A DNA stretch of 51,537 nt from Entamoeba histolytica HM-1:IMSS (lineage: Eukaryota > Evosea > Mastigamoebida > Endamoebidae). Made by a program: the position numbers and the translations under genes. Shown here piece after piece: positions 8,869-19,238 of the stretch. Within the stretch, counting starts at the first letter, position 1; each line of letters opens with the position of its first letter. The stretch covers positions 1,841 through 53,377 of the forward strand of contig NW_001914940.1 in the NCBI RefSeq assembly GCF_000208925.1, in the 5' to 3' direction. The notes beneath the pieces were generated by a model. That model was not told the origin of the DNA. It worked only from the letters and a program-made list of their open reading frames with translations, and made no database searches.

Positions 8869-10269
8869 TTAATTATTATATCTTGAAATTAACTCATCAA
8901 TGAATTGTGCAGTTTCCATTCTTTGTTGTTTTAATTGTTCTGGGTCAGTATCTTTCTCAGCATAAAGATCAGCACAATGGGCAGTACCTTTGATATAAGA
9001 AGCATAACAATTAATATCTGAAGGAAGAGTTTCATGTTTAGCCAATGGACTCCATGGATCAGTTGAACCAGAAGTATAAGCTACATTAGTGGCTTTTGGT
9101 TTATAACCACCGTACATTAAATTAGTATGATAAACTCTTCTATCTAAACGTTGTTTATCTACATTGAAAATGTCTTTACAAAGAAGATAATAAAATTCAT
9201 TATTAAGTCTCTTTGAAAATGGAAGACTTTCATTAACTGGTTGGAAATAACTGTATTCACTACAGATTTGCCATGCCCAACTTCTTGTTGATGCAAGTCT
9301 ATTTCCTTCTTCTTCTGTTTTAGTATTTGCCATATCTGTAAGCATGTCAGCATAACTTGATGGTGCACATTCAAATCCAAATTCATTAAATGCATGACTC
9401 ATTAAGTCAACCATATTCTCATATGCTGTTTTTCCTTCAGTAGTTAATATATTACAAACACCTTCAATAGTTAATGAATAACTTCCATTATATTGTGGAT
9501 AATTTACCATTGTTGCTTGGATTTGTTGAATAAGAATAGTAAGGTCATCTTCTTCTTTAATTTCAGTACATGTTTTAAAATCATTCTTAAGTTGTGCTTT
9601 ACCAGAGTCAGTTTTGAAAAGTTCTTCAATACTATCAGTAGCTTCTTTCCAAGCATTACCACATTTTTCACCCATATCATTGTAAATAACATCTAAAAAT
9701 TCATAAAAAGTAGATGTGGCATAAACTGGTGCAGATGAAGCAACGGCTGCATAAACTACATTTGGATATTTTTGTCTAATCCACGTAGCAAGGTTTCCAC
9801 TATATGATCCACCAAAAACTATAACAGGACCAGTGATTTGATATTCTTTTTTAATTTGATTAATAATCATAATATAATCTTCTAAGGCTTGAGCTGCACT
9901 AAGATATCCAAGATTTTCTTGTGACAATCCTCCTTCTGGAACAGATTTACCATAAAATCTATGTTCAATTGCAAGCATTAATGAATTATATTTTTCGGCA
10001 TATTTATTAATAACAAATCTTCCTCCAACAGCAGCTGCCCTTTGTGTTCCTTCTCCTCCAAGGTCAACCAAAAGTGGTGCTTCTTTACTATATATAGTGT
10101 CGTTAATAAAATATCGAATGTTTATTGTCTTTTTATTGGTTAAATCAAAATGGTCAATTGGTTGTGTTGAAACATGTTCTATAACGTCGCTTCTATCCAT
10201 TTCTCCTCTAAAACGAATGTTTTGGAAACGAAATCCAAGAGATGTTGTGAGTAATAAGAAAAGAAACAT
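8869..10269 (-). CDS. S28-family serine peptidase (Pro-X carboxypeptidase type)
   Basis: A 466-residue secreted or lysosomal peptidase that cleaves after proline. The N-terminus MFLFLLLTTSLGF is a short signal peptide. The alpha/beta-hydrolase core shows GGEGTQRAAAVGG (oxyanion region), IEHRFYGKS, and the nucleophile elbow GGSYSGNLATW with S155. The other triad members are D404 in SGSTDPWSPL and H431 in KGTAHCADLY. The central helical SKS-type insert (about residues 190-380) carries several cysteines. Length and triad spacing are normal. An exact AATGAACT element lies on the minus strand at 10424-10431, about 155 bp upstream. Confidence 0.92.
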   Translation of the reverse strand: MFLFLLLTTSLGFRFQNIRFRGEMDRSDVIEHVSTQPIDHFDLTNKKTINIRYFINDTIYSKEAPLLVDLGGEGTQRAAAVGGRFVINKYAEKYNSLMLAIEHRFYGKSVPEGGLSQENLGYLSAAQALEDYIMIINQIKKEYQITGPVIVFGGSYSGNLATWIRQKYPNVVYAAVASSAPVYATSTFYEFLDVIYNDMGEKCGNAWKEATDSIEELFKTDSGKAQLKNDFKTCTEIKEEDDLTILIQQIQATMVNYPQYNGSYSLTIEGVCNILTTEGKTAYENMVDLMSHAFNEFGFECAPSSYADMLTDMANTKTEEEGNRLASTRSWAWQICSEYSYFQPVNESLPFSKRLNNEFYYLLCKDIFNVDKQRLDRRVYHTNLMYGGYKPKATNVAYTSGSTDPWSPLAKHETLPSDINCYASYIKGTAHCADLYAEKDTDPEQLKQQRMETAQFIDELISRYNN

Positions 10270-10554
10270 TACTTAAGGATTTTCGAGATTCCGAAATTCT
10301 TTTTTTTTCTACTATTATTGAAACTATAGCTTTCATTTTTTTTACTATCAAATATTCCTATTTTTATTAACCAGACTCAGAATAGAAAATTTCTACTATA
10401 AAGGAGTTTTCAGACAACTATACAGTTCATTTTGCCTTTGGTTTGTATCATTAAAAACAAAATATAAGTTAAAAAAAGAAGGGGGAATAAACTCGAAATA
10501 GGAAAAGTAAAAATAGAATAGTTATAAAAAGAAAAAGGACTAAGATTTGTTATT

Positions 10555-11264
10555 ATGATTACTAAGAGTTGTGGACATCTTAGTGGAGGGAAAGGATCTA
10601 TGAGAAGAATTGGGGTGATTGAAGAAATGAAAAGGTATAAAGAAAAAATTAAAGAAAAATTATCAATAAAGACAGACGATGTAGAAACACTTAAAGTAAT
10701 AAGAGAGATGATAAATTTTCAAATGATGATTCAACAAATGAGAAGAAGAATTGAATTAACAGAAGTGTTTCAAAAAGATAAAAAGGATTTAATGAAAATC
10801 TCAAAAGTTCAGCAAGATATGCATATAAGAGAAATGGAGAAAGCAATAGAAAAAGGAAAAGAAAGGTATGAAAAAAGGATAAGAAGTATTGATATGATGG
10901 AAACATTTTTTAATAAAAGTGAAATAGTAGAAGAATTAGCAAAGAAAATGTTAGGAGAACGGTTATATGTAAATATAGTAAGTAAAGGAGAAAATTTAGG
11001 GAATGGAGAATCAAGAAATGAAGGGGAAAACGAATGGAAAAAAGTGAATATATTAATATACCAAAATTTAATATTTTTATTAAAACCAGGGAGTGATACA
11101 GTATTAGCTATCATTTATATTAGTAATCAATATAAATTAGTTTATGCAGAAAATCAAAGAAGAAGATATATGTTAAAAGTTGGACAATTTGTTTGTTAAA
11201 ATAAAAAAATCAAATAAGAAAAAGAAATAACAAATATAGGTATTATCAGCAGAGTCAAAAGAAG
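10555..11264 (+). CDS. coiled-coil protein with C-terminal PH-like domain, truncated by gap 1
   Basis: Exon 1 (10555-11190) encodes 212 residues: a basic N-terminus, long Met/Lys/Glu helices, then LYVNIVSKGENLG ... WKKVNILIYQNLIFLLKPG ... YMLKVGQF. This alternation resembles the strands of a PH domain such as that following DH in RhoGEFs. A 49-bp intron (GTTTGTTAAA...AAATATAG, 11191-11239) removes the apparent VC-stop end. The next exon starts VLSAESKE, which reads like the end of a PH strand and start of its C-terminal helix, then runs into the N gap at 11265. A frame after the gap (KKDEMKFR, stop 11390-11392) could be the C-terminus. RhoGEF identity is inference from shape; a helical DH domain is not clearly seen. 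Confidence 0.6.
11191..11239 (+). other. intron of the PH-like gene
   Basis: 49 bp, 5' GTTTGTT and 3' ATATAG, phase 0. It contains the TAA that would otherwise end exon 1. Confidence 0.7.
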
Positions 11265-11364
11265 NNNNNNNNNNNNNNNNNNNNNNNNNNNNNNNNNNNN
11301 NNNNNNNNNNNNNNNNNNNNNNNNNNNNNNNNNNNNNNNNNNNNNNNNNNNNNNNNNNNNNNNN
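11265..11364. other. assembly gap 1 (100 N)
   Basis: Exactly 100 N, a conventional placeholder. The true length is unknown. It interrupts the PH-like gene. Confidence 0.99.
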
Positions 11365-11534
11365 CAAAAAGGATGAAATGAAGTTCAGATAATTGACACA
11401 TTATATCTCATAACAAATGGTCAATGATTATAGCGAGGTATGAAAGATTTAAATGAAGAGAAAGAAGTTCAACAAAAAAGACACCCGAAAATATAGAGAA
11501 AAATAAAAAAGAAAAGAACTTAAAAGAAGATAAA

Positions 11535-12011
11535 ATGCACAGAGTCATTCAAGAAATCATCACTATTATGATGGTTATTTTCTATATTATGGGAATAGTT
11601 ATTCACATCAATTGTTTATATCAAACAAAAGAATATGGAGGATGGTTATATTTTGTTGAAGGAGAATTTCGATTAAGATATAACTTACCAATTATAATGT
11701 GTTTAATATCGACAATAATTGAATTTGCTATGATGAAAAAAGACGAATTTAGAAAATATAATAAAACAATAATAATGGTAATATTAATAACAACTAATGT
11801 GATTGGAATGATTATAGGATATTACTTTTATTGTTACAAAACAATTACAGTGACATTTACAGGACAATCATTATTCATATCAACTACATTTATAGTTATA
11901 GGGTTTGTTTTCTTGTGACTTAAAGAAATAAAACGGTTATATAGAATATTAATAATTAATAGAAATTTAATGAAAGCATTGAAAGAAGGAGAGAAAGATG
12001 AAGTATTTTAG
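11535..12011 (+). CDS. small four-helix membrane protein (2 exons)
   Basis: Exon 1 is 11535-11902 and exon 2 is 11945-12011, giving 144 residues. Four hydrophobic segments are visible: around MVIFYIMGIVIHINCLY, LPIIMCLISTIIEFAM, IIMVILITTNVIGMIIGYY and LFISTTFIVIGILII. A basic then acidic tail ends KALKEGEKDEVF. The intron (11903-11944, 42 bp, GTTTGTTTTC...TATATAG) contains a TGA that would truncate the unspliced frame at 127 residues. A GAACTT element lies 14 bp before the ATG (11516-11521), supporting transcription. Family unknown; the topology is tetraspan-like but no tetraspanin CCG motif is present. Confidence 0.65.
11903..11944 (+). other. intron of the four-helix membrane protein gene
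   Basis: 42 bp, GTTTGTTTTC at the 5' end and TATATAG at the 3' end, phase 2. Its length is a multiple of three and it contains an in-frame TGA at 11916-11918. Confidence 0.6.
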
Positions 12012-13098
12012 TTAATCATCTTTAAAATTCTTCTTCTGTTTTTTAATAATCAGATTAAATTAGTTTTGGTTTTGATTATTTTTGAATAAATAATAAAGCA
12101 TCTTTTTTCATACTTCTAAGGCATACTAATTTATTTATTGTATTACAGTATTTTCCTATCCATTATTAGGTATTTATTTTTACTTAACGATATCTTTTAT
12201 AATAATATTTACTGTGATTTGAGTCAAATTATCTTAATTAAAATGATTAGTCAAAAAATGTTCAATAGCATTTTTTATTCTTACTTTCTTGTTTTGTAAA
12301 TTGTTCTACCTTCTCTTAGTCTAGTTTTAATTCTGTTTGTCTTTTATTTAATCCTTTTATTTATATTAAGTATCTTTTTATGTCTAATTTATATTAAATA
12401 ATAACATCATTTTGATTCTTCCATTTAAGATAAAAACTAACTTTCATATTTATAATATTATTATACTTTACTACTATGAATTTTTCTTTTTTCTTCTCTT
12501 TTCAAACTTTTTATTCACTTTTTTTCCTTTTTTTTTATCTTCTTTGTCCTAGTTTATTTTTGTTTTTTAGTCTCTGTGTAATTTGTCACATTTCCAACAT
12601 ACAATGACTTTAATACCTTTATCCATTTTGTTATGTGTTTAAATTTTGTTCCATCATAAGTCTCTTTGTTTTATTTAGGAATGTCATTATGTTCTTTTTA
12701 AACTTTGATTTATTAGTATTTTAGTCAATACTGTGTGTTATAAAAAATTGTTGTTAACAGTATTTATCATCTTTCTTCATCTGAAAATGTCTTAAGGATA
12801 GTTTTTAACTCTTCTTCTTTTTTTTTGACATTATTTTTTTGCTTAGGATTAAAACACTATAAAATTTTATTAATTCTTCATTTATATAAGGTTATTAATT
12901 ACTTAATTCGATGTTTTAGGTTGTTATATCTTCAGATTTAGTTATAAGTTATTAGTCTTTTTTTATACCAATATTTGTCAGATGAAGGAAAAATTAATAA
13001 AAAATATTATCTTCTTTAGCTAAAGAAAATGATTTATTTATTAAAGATATGACTTTGAAAATAAATTTAATCTGTAAATTAAAAAGAACATTCTTTAA
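12012..13098. other. intergenic with a probable decayed ORF
   Basis: About 1.1 kb without an intact gene. On the minus strand, coding-like pieces appear between stops, notably KKKEEELKTILKTFSDEER near 12.8 kb and NKETYDGTKFKHITKWIK near 12.65 kb, so an old gene may have lain here. An AGAACAT element at 13085-13091 precedes the apyrase gene. Confidence 0.4.
12560..12850 (-). pseudogene. decayed unidentified ORF
   Basis: On the minus strand, frames alternate between short coding-like stretches and stops. KTILKTFSDEER is followed by tandem stops, then after a shift NKETYDGTKFKHITKWIK and LKSLYVGNVTNYTETKK. Amino-acid composition is like Entamoeba proteins and unlike surrounding spacer translations. 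I cannot name the family. Confidence 0.3.
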
Positions 13099-14187
13099 AT
13101 GGGAATATTTCTTACAACTGAAATGAAAGTTAATATTGTTACAATGGTTGTTGTTTTATCAATTATTGTAATTACTACTATTGGGTTCGTTGGTATTATT
13201 ACAGGATTTTCTATACAAAACACTTTTAAATATCCAATAGTTCTAGATAATTATCAAAGTTATGAAAAGAAAATGACAAGTATTAATCTTGGGATGATTA
13301 GTGATGATGATGAACTTACAAGATATGGAAATGATTATTATTGTCAAATCTATTTAGGAAAAATTTTTATTACAGAAAAAGGATGGGAGTATGTAGAGAC
13401 AAGTCATAGTAAACTTATTAGCAAATTTAATAAAGGAACAAGAGGAAATGAATTATCAGAATTAGTTTGGTACAATAAGAAATTATATGGGTTTGATGAT
13501 AAAACAGGAATTGGGTATGAAATAAATATTGACCGCCAAGAATTATATCCAAGAATTATTCTTAATGAAGGAAATGGGACTTCTGAAGATGGAATGAAAG
13601 TAGAGTGGGGAACAGTTTATAATGATGAGATGATTGTTGGATCACAAGGAAATATTCATGTACAGGGAATTAATGATTATGCTAATTCATATATTTATCA
13701 TATTAATACAAAATTAGAAAAGAGAGTTGAATCATGGATAGATAAGTATGAAAGAATTCATAAACTACTTAATATTTCATATCCAGGGTATATTACAAAT
13801 GAAGGAATTTTATATTCAAACATGTACCATGAATGGTATATTTTTCCAAGGAAAGTAAGTAAAATAGAATGGATTGATGAACTTGATGAAATCGCTTCAA
13901 GTCAATATATTATTATTTGCGATGAAAATATTAATGTGTGTAGGAAATATAAAGATCCACAATATGTTAATGAACGATGTTTTAGTTCTATTAAAATCCT
14001 TCCATTTAATGAAAGAACTGTTATTTATACAAAAAGTGTTGAGCATAATGACAAAATAGAAAGTTATATTGGTGCAATTTCATTAGATGGAGTTAATGAA
14101 AATGAAGATGTTAAAATTATAATGAAAGATACATTAATATCAAAATATAAAATTGAGGGTATTGAAATTTTACCAAATTATTGGTAA
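13099..14187 (+). CDS. calcium-dependent apyrase (CANT1 family)
   Basis: A 362-residue membrane-anchored nucleotidase that hydrolyses nucleoside di- and triphosphates (UDP/GDP best in animals) in the secretory pathway or outside the cell, dependent on Ca. An N-terminal signal anchor spans about residues 12-36. The five-bladed propeller motifs of CANT1 follow in order: ISDDDELTR, then ELSELVWYNKKLYGFDDKTG, ILNEGNGTSEDGMKVEW, SYPGYITNEGILYS, EWYIFPRKVS, and the end KYKIEGIEIL. Human CANT1 has [20 protein letters not shown] at the second position. Length is normal. The Golgi enzyme aids glycosylation by clearing UDP, a plausible role here. Confidence 0.9.
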   Translation: MGIFLTTEMKVNIVTMVVVLSIIVITTIGFVGIITGFSIQNTFKYPIVLDNYQSYEKKMTSINLGMISDDDELTRYGNDYYCQIYLGKIFITEKGWEYVETSHSKLISKFNKGTRGNELSELVWYNKKLYGFDDKTGIGYEINIDRQELYPRIILNEGNGTSEDGMKVEWGTVYNDEMIVGSQGNIHVQGINDYANSYIYHINTKLEKRVESWIDKYERIHKLLNISYPGYITNEGILYSNMYHEWYIFPRKVSKIEWIDELDEIASSQYIIICDENINVCRKYKDPQYVNERCFSSIKILPFNERTVIYTKSVEHNDKIESYIGAISLDGVNENEDVKIIMKDTLISKYKIEGIEILPNYW

Positions 14188-14631
14188 TTAATTTTTTAAT
14201 TTTTATTATTTTGAACCTTCTTTTTTAATTATTTTTTATATGAATTACAAATAACTAATTAACTCTCAAGAGATATTTTCCTAAATGAAAAAAAATAAAT
14301 TATTACCAAAAAAATATAATAATAAATTAAAAATATTTATTATTTATTAAGAAATACTATAAAAATTTATATAAATAATTTAATATTATTTTAACAGTAA
14401 ATAACAAAATATAAAAGAAAAAATAATTGTTATTAAAAAAAAAAAACAAAAAAAATCAGAAAAAATAATAAAAAACAAAAATGAGTGAATAAATAATAAA
14501 ATTTAATTGTTTATTTAAAAATTTAAACAAAGAAATAATAATATACAATAATAAAAATTTCATTAAATCTAAATTTTTTATGATATCCATAATTTAGAAT
14601 TTATTGAAGTAATGTTATAATAAAAAACCTC
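14188..14631. other. intergenic, no gene seen
   Basis: 444 bp of A/T homopolymer-rich DNA between converging genes. It holds only the two 3' ends. Confidence 0.6.
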
Positions 14632-15237
14632 TCAATTTGTGTTATTTAAATAATAATACATTATTGGATTTTTGTTTTTTTCTTCTTTCTCATCTTCTAC
14701 TTCTATTTCTTCTCCTTTAAATATTTGTTCTATTTTTTCAGTTATTCCAATATCTTCCTATTTTGTTATTTTCTTTTTTTTTTGTTTTTCTTTTTAACAA
14801 ACAAATTTTTTCATAATTTTAATACCACTTTTTGTTGCTATTCCTCCTCGTTCAAAATATAATTGTCTATTACTTGTACTAACTATTAAATAATCTTCTT
14901 TCCCAATACTTGTTTCTCCAATTGCATAGTCGTATCGTGTTCCTTGAAAATATTCATCTATTTCCTTTTTAACTCTTTCCTTCTCTCCTTTCTCATATCC
15001 TCCAAAAACCATCCCTTCTTCTTTCCATTCTTTTATTTCTGTTTTAAATTCCATATATTTCTTTTTTAATTCTCTTTCTTTTTCTCCTATTTCTCTCTTT
15101 TTCTCTCGGTCTTCCCTTGCTCTCTTTCTTTCTTCATTATACCCTTTTTCTGCTTCTCCTATTTCTTTCATAACTTCTATTGTTTTAATATATTTCTCAA
15201 CTTCTTCTTTACAATTAATTCTTTCCCTCTTCTCCAT
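14632..15237 (-). CDS. unknown coiled-coil protein (2 exons)
   Basis: Exon 1 is 14803-15237 and exon 2 14632-14757, giving 186 residues. The 45-bp intron (GTTTGTTAAA...AAAATAG) removes a stop that would make the protein end in FVC. Residues 1-85 are a Glu/Lys/Arg coiled coil. A compact region follows with YDYAIGETSIGKEDYLIV, RQLYFERGGIATKSG and, across the junction, KKFEDIGITEKIEQIFKG. The tail is acidic. The intron sits at the same kind of site as in the 10555 gene (after a KVGQF / MKKF sequence), so the two genes could be distantly related, though the rest does not align clearly. No function is proposed. Confidence 0.6.
14758..14802 (-). other. intron of the coiled-coil gene
   Basis: 45 bp, GTTTGTT at the 5' end and AAAATAG at the 3' end, phase 0. 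Downstream of it 41 further codons remain open. Confidence 0.7.
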
Positions 15238-17421
15238 CTCTTTTTTTTAGTTTTTTTTTTCTTTTTTTTTAATTTAGGTTTATGTATTTATTTTTGTTTT
15301 TGTGATATTAATTTCCCACCGAATTTTTGTTGTACTTACTTCTTCTGATTTGCCATTGTTTTTTTTTACAAGTCCTATCTCGAATAATTAAAAATGATGA
15401 TACTTTTTGTTGTATTTTTGAATTGATACATTTTGACTGTTAAACATTTTTAAACTTCTTTTCTCATGAAAGTACGTTTACTTAATATAACCCTTTAAAG
15501 AAGGAAGTTTTATTTAGACTATAAAAATAAATATATTCTGTGTCTTTTGTTAGTCTTTTTAATATGAGTAGTCTTTATTTTATCATTATGGATATCAATA
15601 CTTGATTAGAGTATTTATAAACATCTTTGTAGGATTAAAAAATAACACACAACTCTTGTTTAACAATTTATAATATTTATTATTCTTATAATCAATAATA
15701 TGAATATTAAAAATCTTATTAAATAAATAATGTTGTTAATATACAGAATTTTTATAAGTTCTATTTGTATATAAATATTTATCTTTATACTGTAGAATTA
15801 ATAATAATCAAATTTTGTTTGTCTTTCTTTTTTGAACAAACTTTAATAACAAAGTACACTATTTAACGTATGTATTTTGTTTGTACTATATTTTTGATAT
15901 CTGACAACCGAAGAGATGTATTTTTTCTTAACTAGTTTTATGGTATTTATTCATACCCATTTTGATTATTGAAAGTTATTTTATTCAATTTTGAATGATA
16001 ATTATTAAGTATTTTTTTCTTGTTGAATAAAATCAGACTGATATAACATTAAAAACTGAAGATGTTATTTTAAATATGTTTTTATTTTATATAAACAATG
16101 ATAATTCAATTAGTTAAAATAAAGAACATTTTTTCTTGAAATGTTTTACAACTGTTATTTTCATTTGTATGCTTATATGTTGATATCAAAAATCAGAAAT
16201 TAACTCTAACTAATTTCTGTGCATGATAAAATATTAGGTCATATTAATTTATTATGTTCTAAAAAACTAATATATAATGATAAATTAAATTGTTAATGAA
16301 AAGAAGTTCCAATATAAATTTATCAAAGAAATTATTGAAATAAAAAAGATTTAATTGTGTTGTTAAGAATATTCAAGTATTATATTTATTTATACGAATC
16401 TTTTACTGTCTTTAAATATTATTGATGTTATTTCCTGTGAAATATTCTTTATTTTAACTATATTTAAAATAAACAAACAGACATCTTACATTTGTTTATT
16501 AAAATGCTTTTGAACTATAATTTCATTACTATTAAATACAAAAAGTAAATATGTTTTATTAATTCACAATTGTTCTAAATTATAGAATGTACTGGGTTTT
16601 CAATTTATACCACTTTAGTTTATTTAGAATTCAATAACCTAAATGATGGTAGTTTTATATTCATTAATAAAGAAATGTATCATTAAATAGATATATTCTT
16701 TTCTTTAAAATATGTGATTACTAACGTTGTCACTCAACTATATTAATAAATATATTTATATAAAGAATCGTTGAGTTTGGAATATCATAAAAATATTATC
16801 AAATGTGAATATGTTACTAAATATAAATCAATTTTCTAGAATAAATTTTTCTATTATTTAATTATCCAATTTCCTTAAAATAAATAATTAGAAAATAAAT
16901 ATTTCCAATAAATACTATTATCTAATAATAGTAAATTCTTAAAAAAAGCACTAGAGTTAATTTAACAAATTACAATAATGTAATTATACTTCTTTATTAA
17001 ATGTTATATGAAACTCTTATTAAAAAACCAAGTACAAAAGAAAAACAGTGTTGTCTTACTAAATTATATTCTCATAATTACAAAATGAATTAATGAAATA
17101 ATTTAAGAAAATATTGTATGAAAAAGATAATTAGAGAATAAAAGAATTTCTTTTTAATTTAAGAATCTTTTTAATAAAATTTACTTTATTAGTGATAAAA
17201 ATAAACAACCTTAACATCTTTTTATATAAAAACAAAATCAGATACATCAAAAGAAAAAAACAATTTGAAACATAATATCTTAAACTCAATTAATAAAATA
17301 ACTTGCATTATTTTTTCCTGTTAAAATTTAATTTTACATTAACAAGCTTTCTTTTTGTATTTTTTACTTTTAGTAAGTTTGAACAACACAATACTAATAT
17401 AAAACATTTTTCAATTATTCT
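15238..17421. other. long intergenic region
   Basis: 2.2 kb of AT-rich DNA, with no intact gene on either strand. Just upstream of the coiled-coil gene (about 15285-15383, minus) a short coding-like frame reads EIGLVKKNNGKSEEVSTTK then stops, perhaps a lost 5' exon. The remainder shows nothing recognisable. Confidence 0.55.
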
Positions 17422-18156
17422 TTATTTACAAAAAGGGTTTTCTGTAAAATAAGTTTGTTGAGTAACCTTATATCTATTTGCATCTGTCACAGGAATAAAT
17501 ACACTAAGCATTTTTGAAGAATACATTTCTTCAATCTCATCCAATATGGACTTATTAACAATTGTATTACTCCTCATAGTTAATCGTTTTTCTACTAAAT
17601 TGATTAAATTAATTAAAGAAGATTTTTCTGAAATTTCAAAATATTCATTTTGAGGAGAGGTAATTGCATTCCACACAAAGAAATGCATAACTTTAGATGT
17701 CTCTTTCATATTATTTGTATTTAAATGTAGTTTGTATCCTTTACTAATTAACATATATGCCATAAAGTTAGAAAATGCAGATTCTCTATTTCTACAATCT
17801 GTCTTTGACAATTTAGTAACAAAAGACATTGAATTATTTGAGTTATTGTCTTTAGGAAATAAATTAATTGATTCTTTATCAATAATAATATGTTTTTGAT
17901 TATTTTTTTTATAACCATCAATTAAAGGCTTTAATACACTACAGAATTTTTGTGATATTTCAATAAAGTCATCGAGCTGATATTTTTTTGACTCTATTAT
18001 AACTGACTCTCCTCTAAGAACTTTTAAGGCATAGTGAGATATTTTTGATCTAAAAAACTGGATTGTAGCTCCTTCAAGAAGAATATGATAAACTAATAAA
18101 GCATTTGATAAAGCTTTTCTTGACCGAGAAAGAGTTCTGCTCATACTATTATTCAT
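17422..18156 (-). CDS. hypothetical protein, orphan
   Basis: A 244-residue protein that I do not recognise. The N-terminus is basic (SRTLSRSRKALSNALL), followed by several amphipathic helices, an Asn/Ser linker near residue 105 (KDNNSNNSMS), then a mixed helical region with HFFVWNAITSPQNEYF and a C-terminus ending FTENPFCK. There is no signal peptide or membrane helix. Cysteines are few. It stands alone between two gene-poor stretches, 2.2 kb and 0.4 kb long. Codon use is ordinary for the window. Confidence 0.65.
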   Translation of the reverse strand: MNNSMSRTLSRSRKALSNALLVYHILLEGATIQFFRSKISHYALKVLRGESVIIESKKYQLDDFIEISQKFCSVLKPLIDGYKKNNQKHIIIDKESINLFPKDNNSNNSMSFVTKLSKTDCRNRESAFSNFMAYMLISKGYKLHLNTNNMKETSKVMHFFVWNAITSPQNEYFEISEKSSLINLINLVEKRLTMRSNTIVNKSILDEIEEMYSSKMLSVFIPVTDANRYKVTQQTYFTENPFCK

Positions 18157-18581
18157 AAAAGATATAATAATAATGAATTTGATAGTTTCATAATGAATAA
18201 AGATATTTTTAAAAAATAATAAAAATGAATAAGGTTTGAGATGCTATTTATACAAAACAATTAAAAAACACACTAATTCAACATCCAATTCTATTATTTC
18301 TAAAAATGTAAAAATGAACTATATTTTTAAATAGATTTAATAAATTATTCTATAACATTTTTATCTACTTGAAATTAACTCATAGTAATAACTTCGTAAC
18401 TGAATTGGAAGAAAGGAAAAAGATTGTAAAATTTTAAAATACAAAAACATGATTTTACTTAGAAAAGATAATAAAATAGTAGATAGTATGAGACAAGGGT
18501 TTTCTTCTTTTTTAAATAAAATGGAATAGTGTTAGAAAACTTTAAATCCATCTTTTTATTTTTATTTCTTTTATTTAAATC
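18157..18581. promoter_or_regulatory. divergent promoter region, orphan gene / metallo-hydrolase
   Basis: 425 bp between two divergent start codons. Apart from AT-rich sequence and a TTTAAATC just before the plus-strand ATG, no distinct element is seen. Confidence 0.4.
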
Positions 18582-19238
18582 ATGGGAATTACTCTTGACG
18601 ATATTACTCTTCATCATACTGGACATTCTGGATTTCTTATTGAAACCAAAACAGTAAATATTTATATTGATCCTTTTAAACTTACTACTCTTCCCGCTGA
18701 GCAATTAGATTACCTTAAAGCTCATAAAGCTACTTTTATAATTACTACCCATACTCATAATGACCATTTAAGTCCTGAAGATATTGCTCTTATTGAAGAT
18801 GAAAACACTATTTTCATTGCTCCACCATGTTGTAAAGTTCTTACTACTAAACCACATTATATTAAATTATGTGTTGGAGATGTTGTTACTGAAAAAGGAA
18901 TTCAATTCCAAGGTGTTGATGCTTATAATACTAACAAGAATTTCCACCTTAAGTCAATGGGATTTATTGGTGTAATTATTACAATCAATGGAAAAAGAAT
19001 TTATCATGCTGGTGATACTGATGTTATTGAAGAAATGAAAACTTATACTAATCTTGACGTTGCTCTTATACCTGTTAGTGGAACTTATGTTATGACTGCT
19101 GATGAAGCTATTGTTGCTGCTGGACTTATTCAATCTAAGTGCTATGTTCCAATGCATTGGGGAATTATTATTGGAGATAAAGCTATGGCTGAGCATTTTG
19201 TTGCTTCAGTGAAAGGAGCTATTCTTCCTTCTTTCTAA
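18582..19238 (+). CDS. metallo-beta-lactamase fold hydrolase (UPF0173-like)
   Basis: A 218-residue protein of the metal-dependent hydrolase superfamily. The metal motif is THTHNDHLS with H57, H59, D61 and H62. Other family landmarks are HHTGHSGFLIE at the start, IYIDPF, YHAGDTD (bridging Asp) and the final PMHWG (last His ligand). This compact layout without extra domains matches prokaryotic UPF0173 / ascorbate-6-P lactonase-like proteins. The substrate is unknown. It is probably a laterally acquired gene, as several Entamoeba metabolic genes are, but this needs a tree. It is intronless and intact. Confidence 0.9.
   Translation: MGITLDDITLHHTGHSGFLIETKTVNIYIDPFKLTTLPAEQLDYLKAHKATFIITTHTHNDHLSPEDIALIEDENTIFIAPPCCKVLTTKPHYIKLCVGDVVTEKGIQFQGVDAYNTNKNFHLKSMGFIGVIITINGKRIYHAGDTDVIEEMKTYTNLDVALIPVSGTYVMTADEAIVAAGLIQSKCYVPMHWGIIIGDKAMAEHFVASVKGAILPSF

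Noticed and set aside
11173..11367. ORF reading through the N run
   Set aside because: It is an artefact of translating N; antisense to the PH-like gene.
11916..11918. Possible TGA readthrough or selenocysteine codon
   Set aside because: A consensus GTTTGT...TAG intron spans it and keeps the frame; this is simpler.
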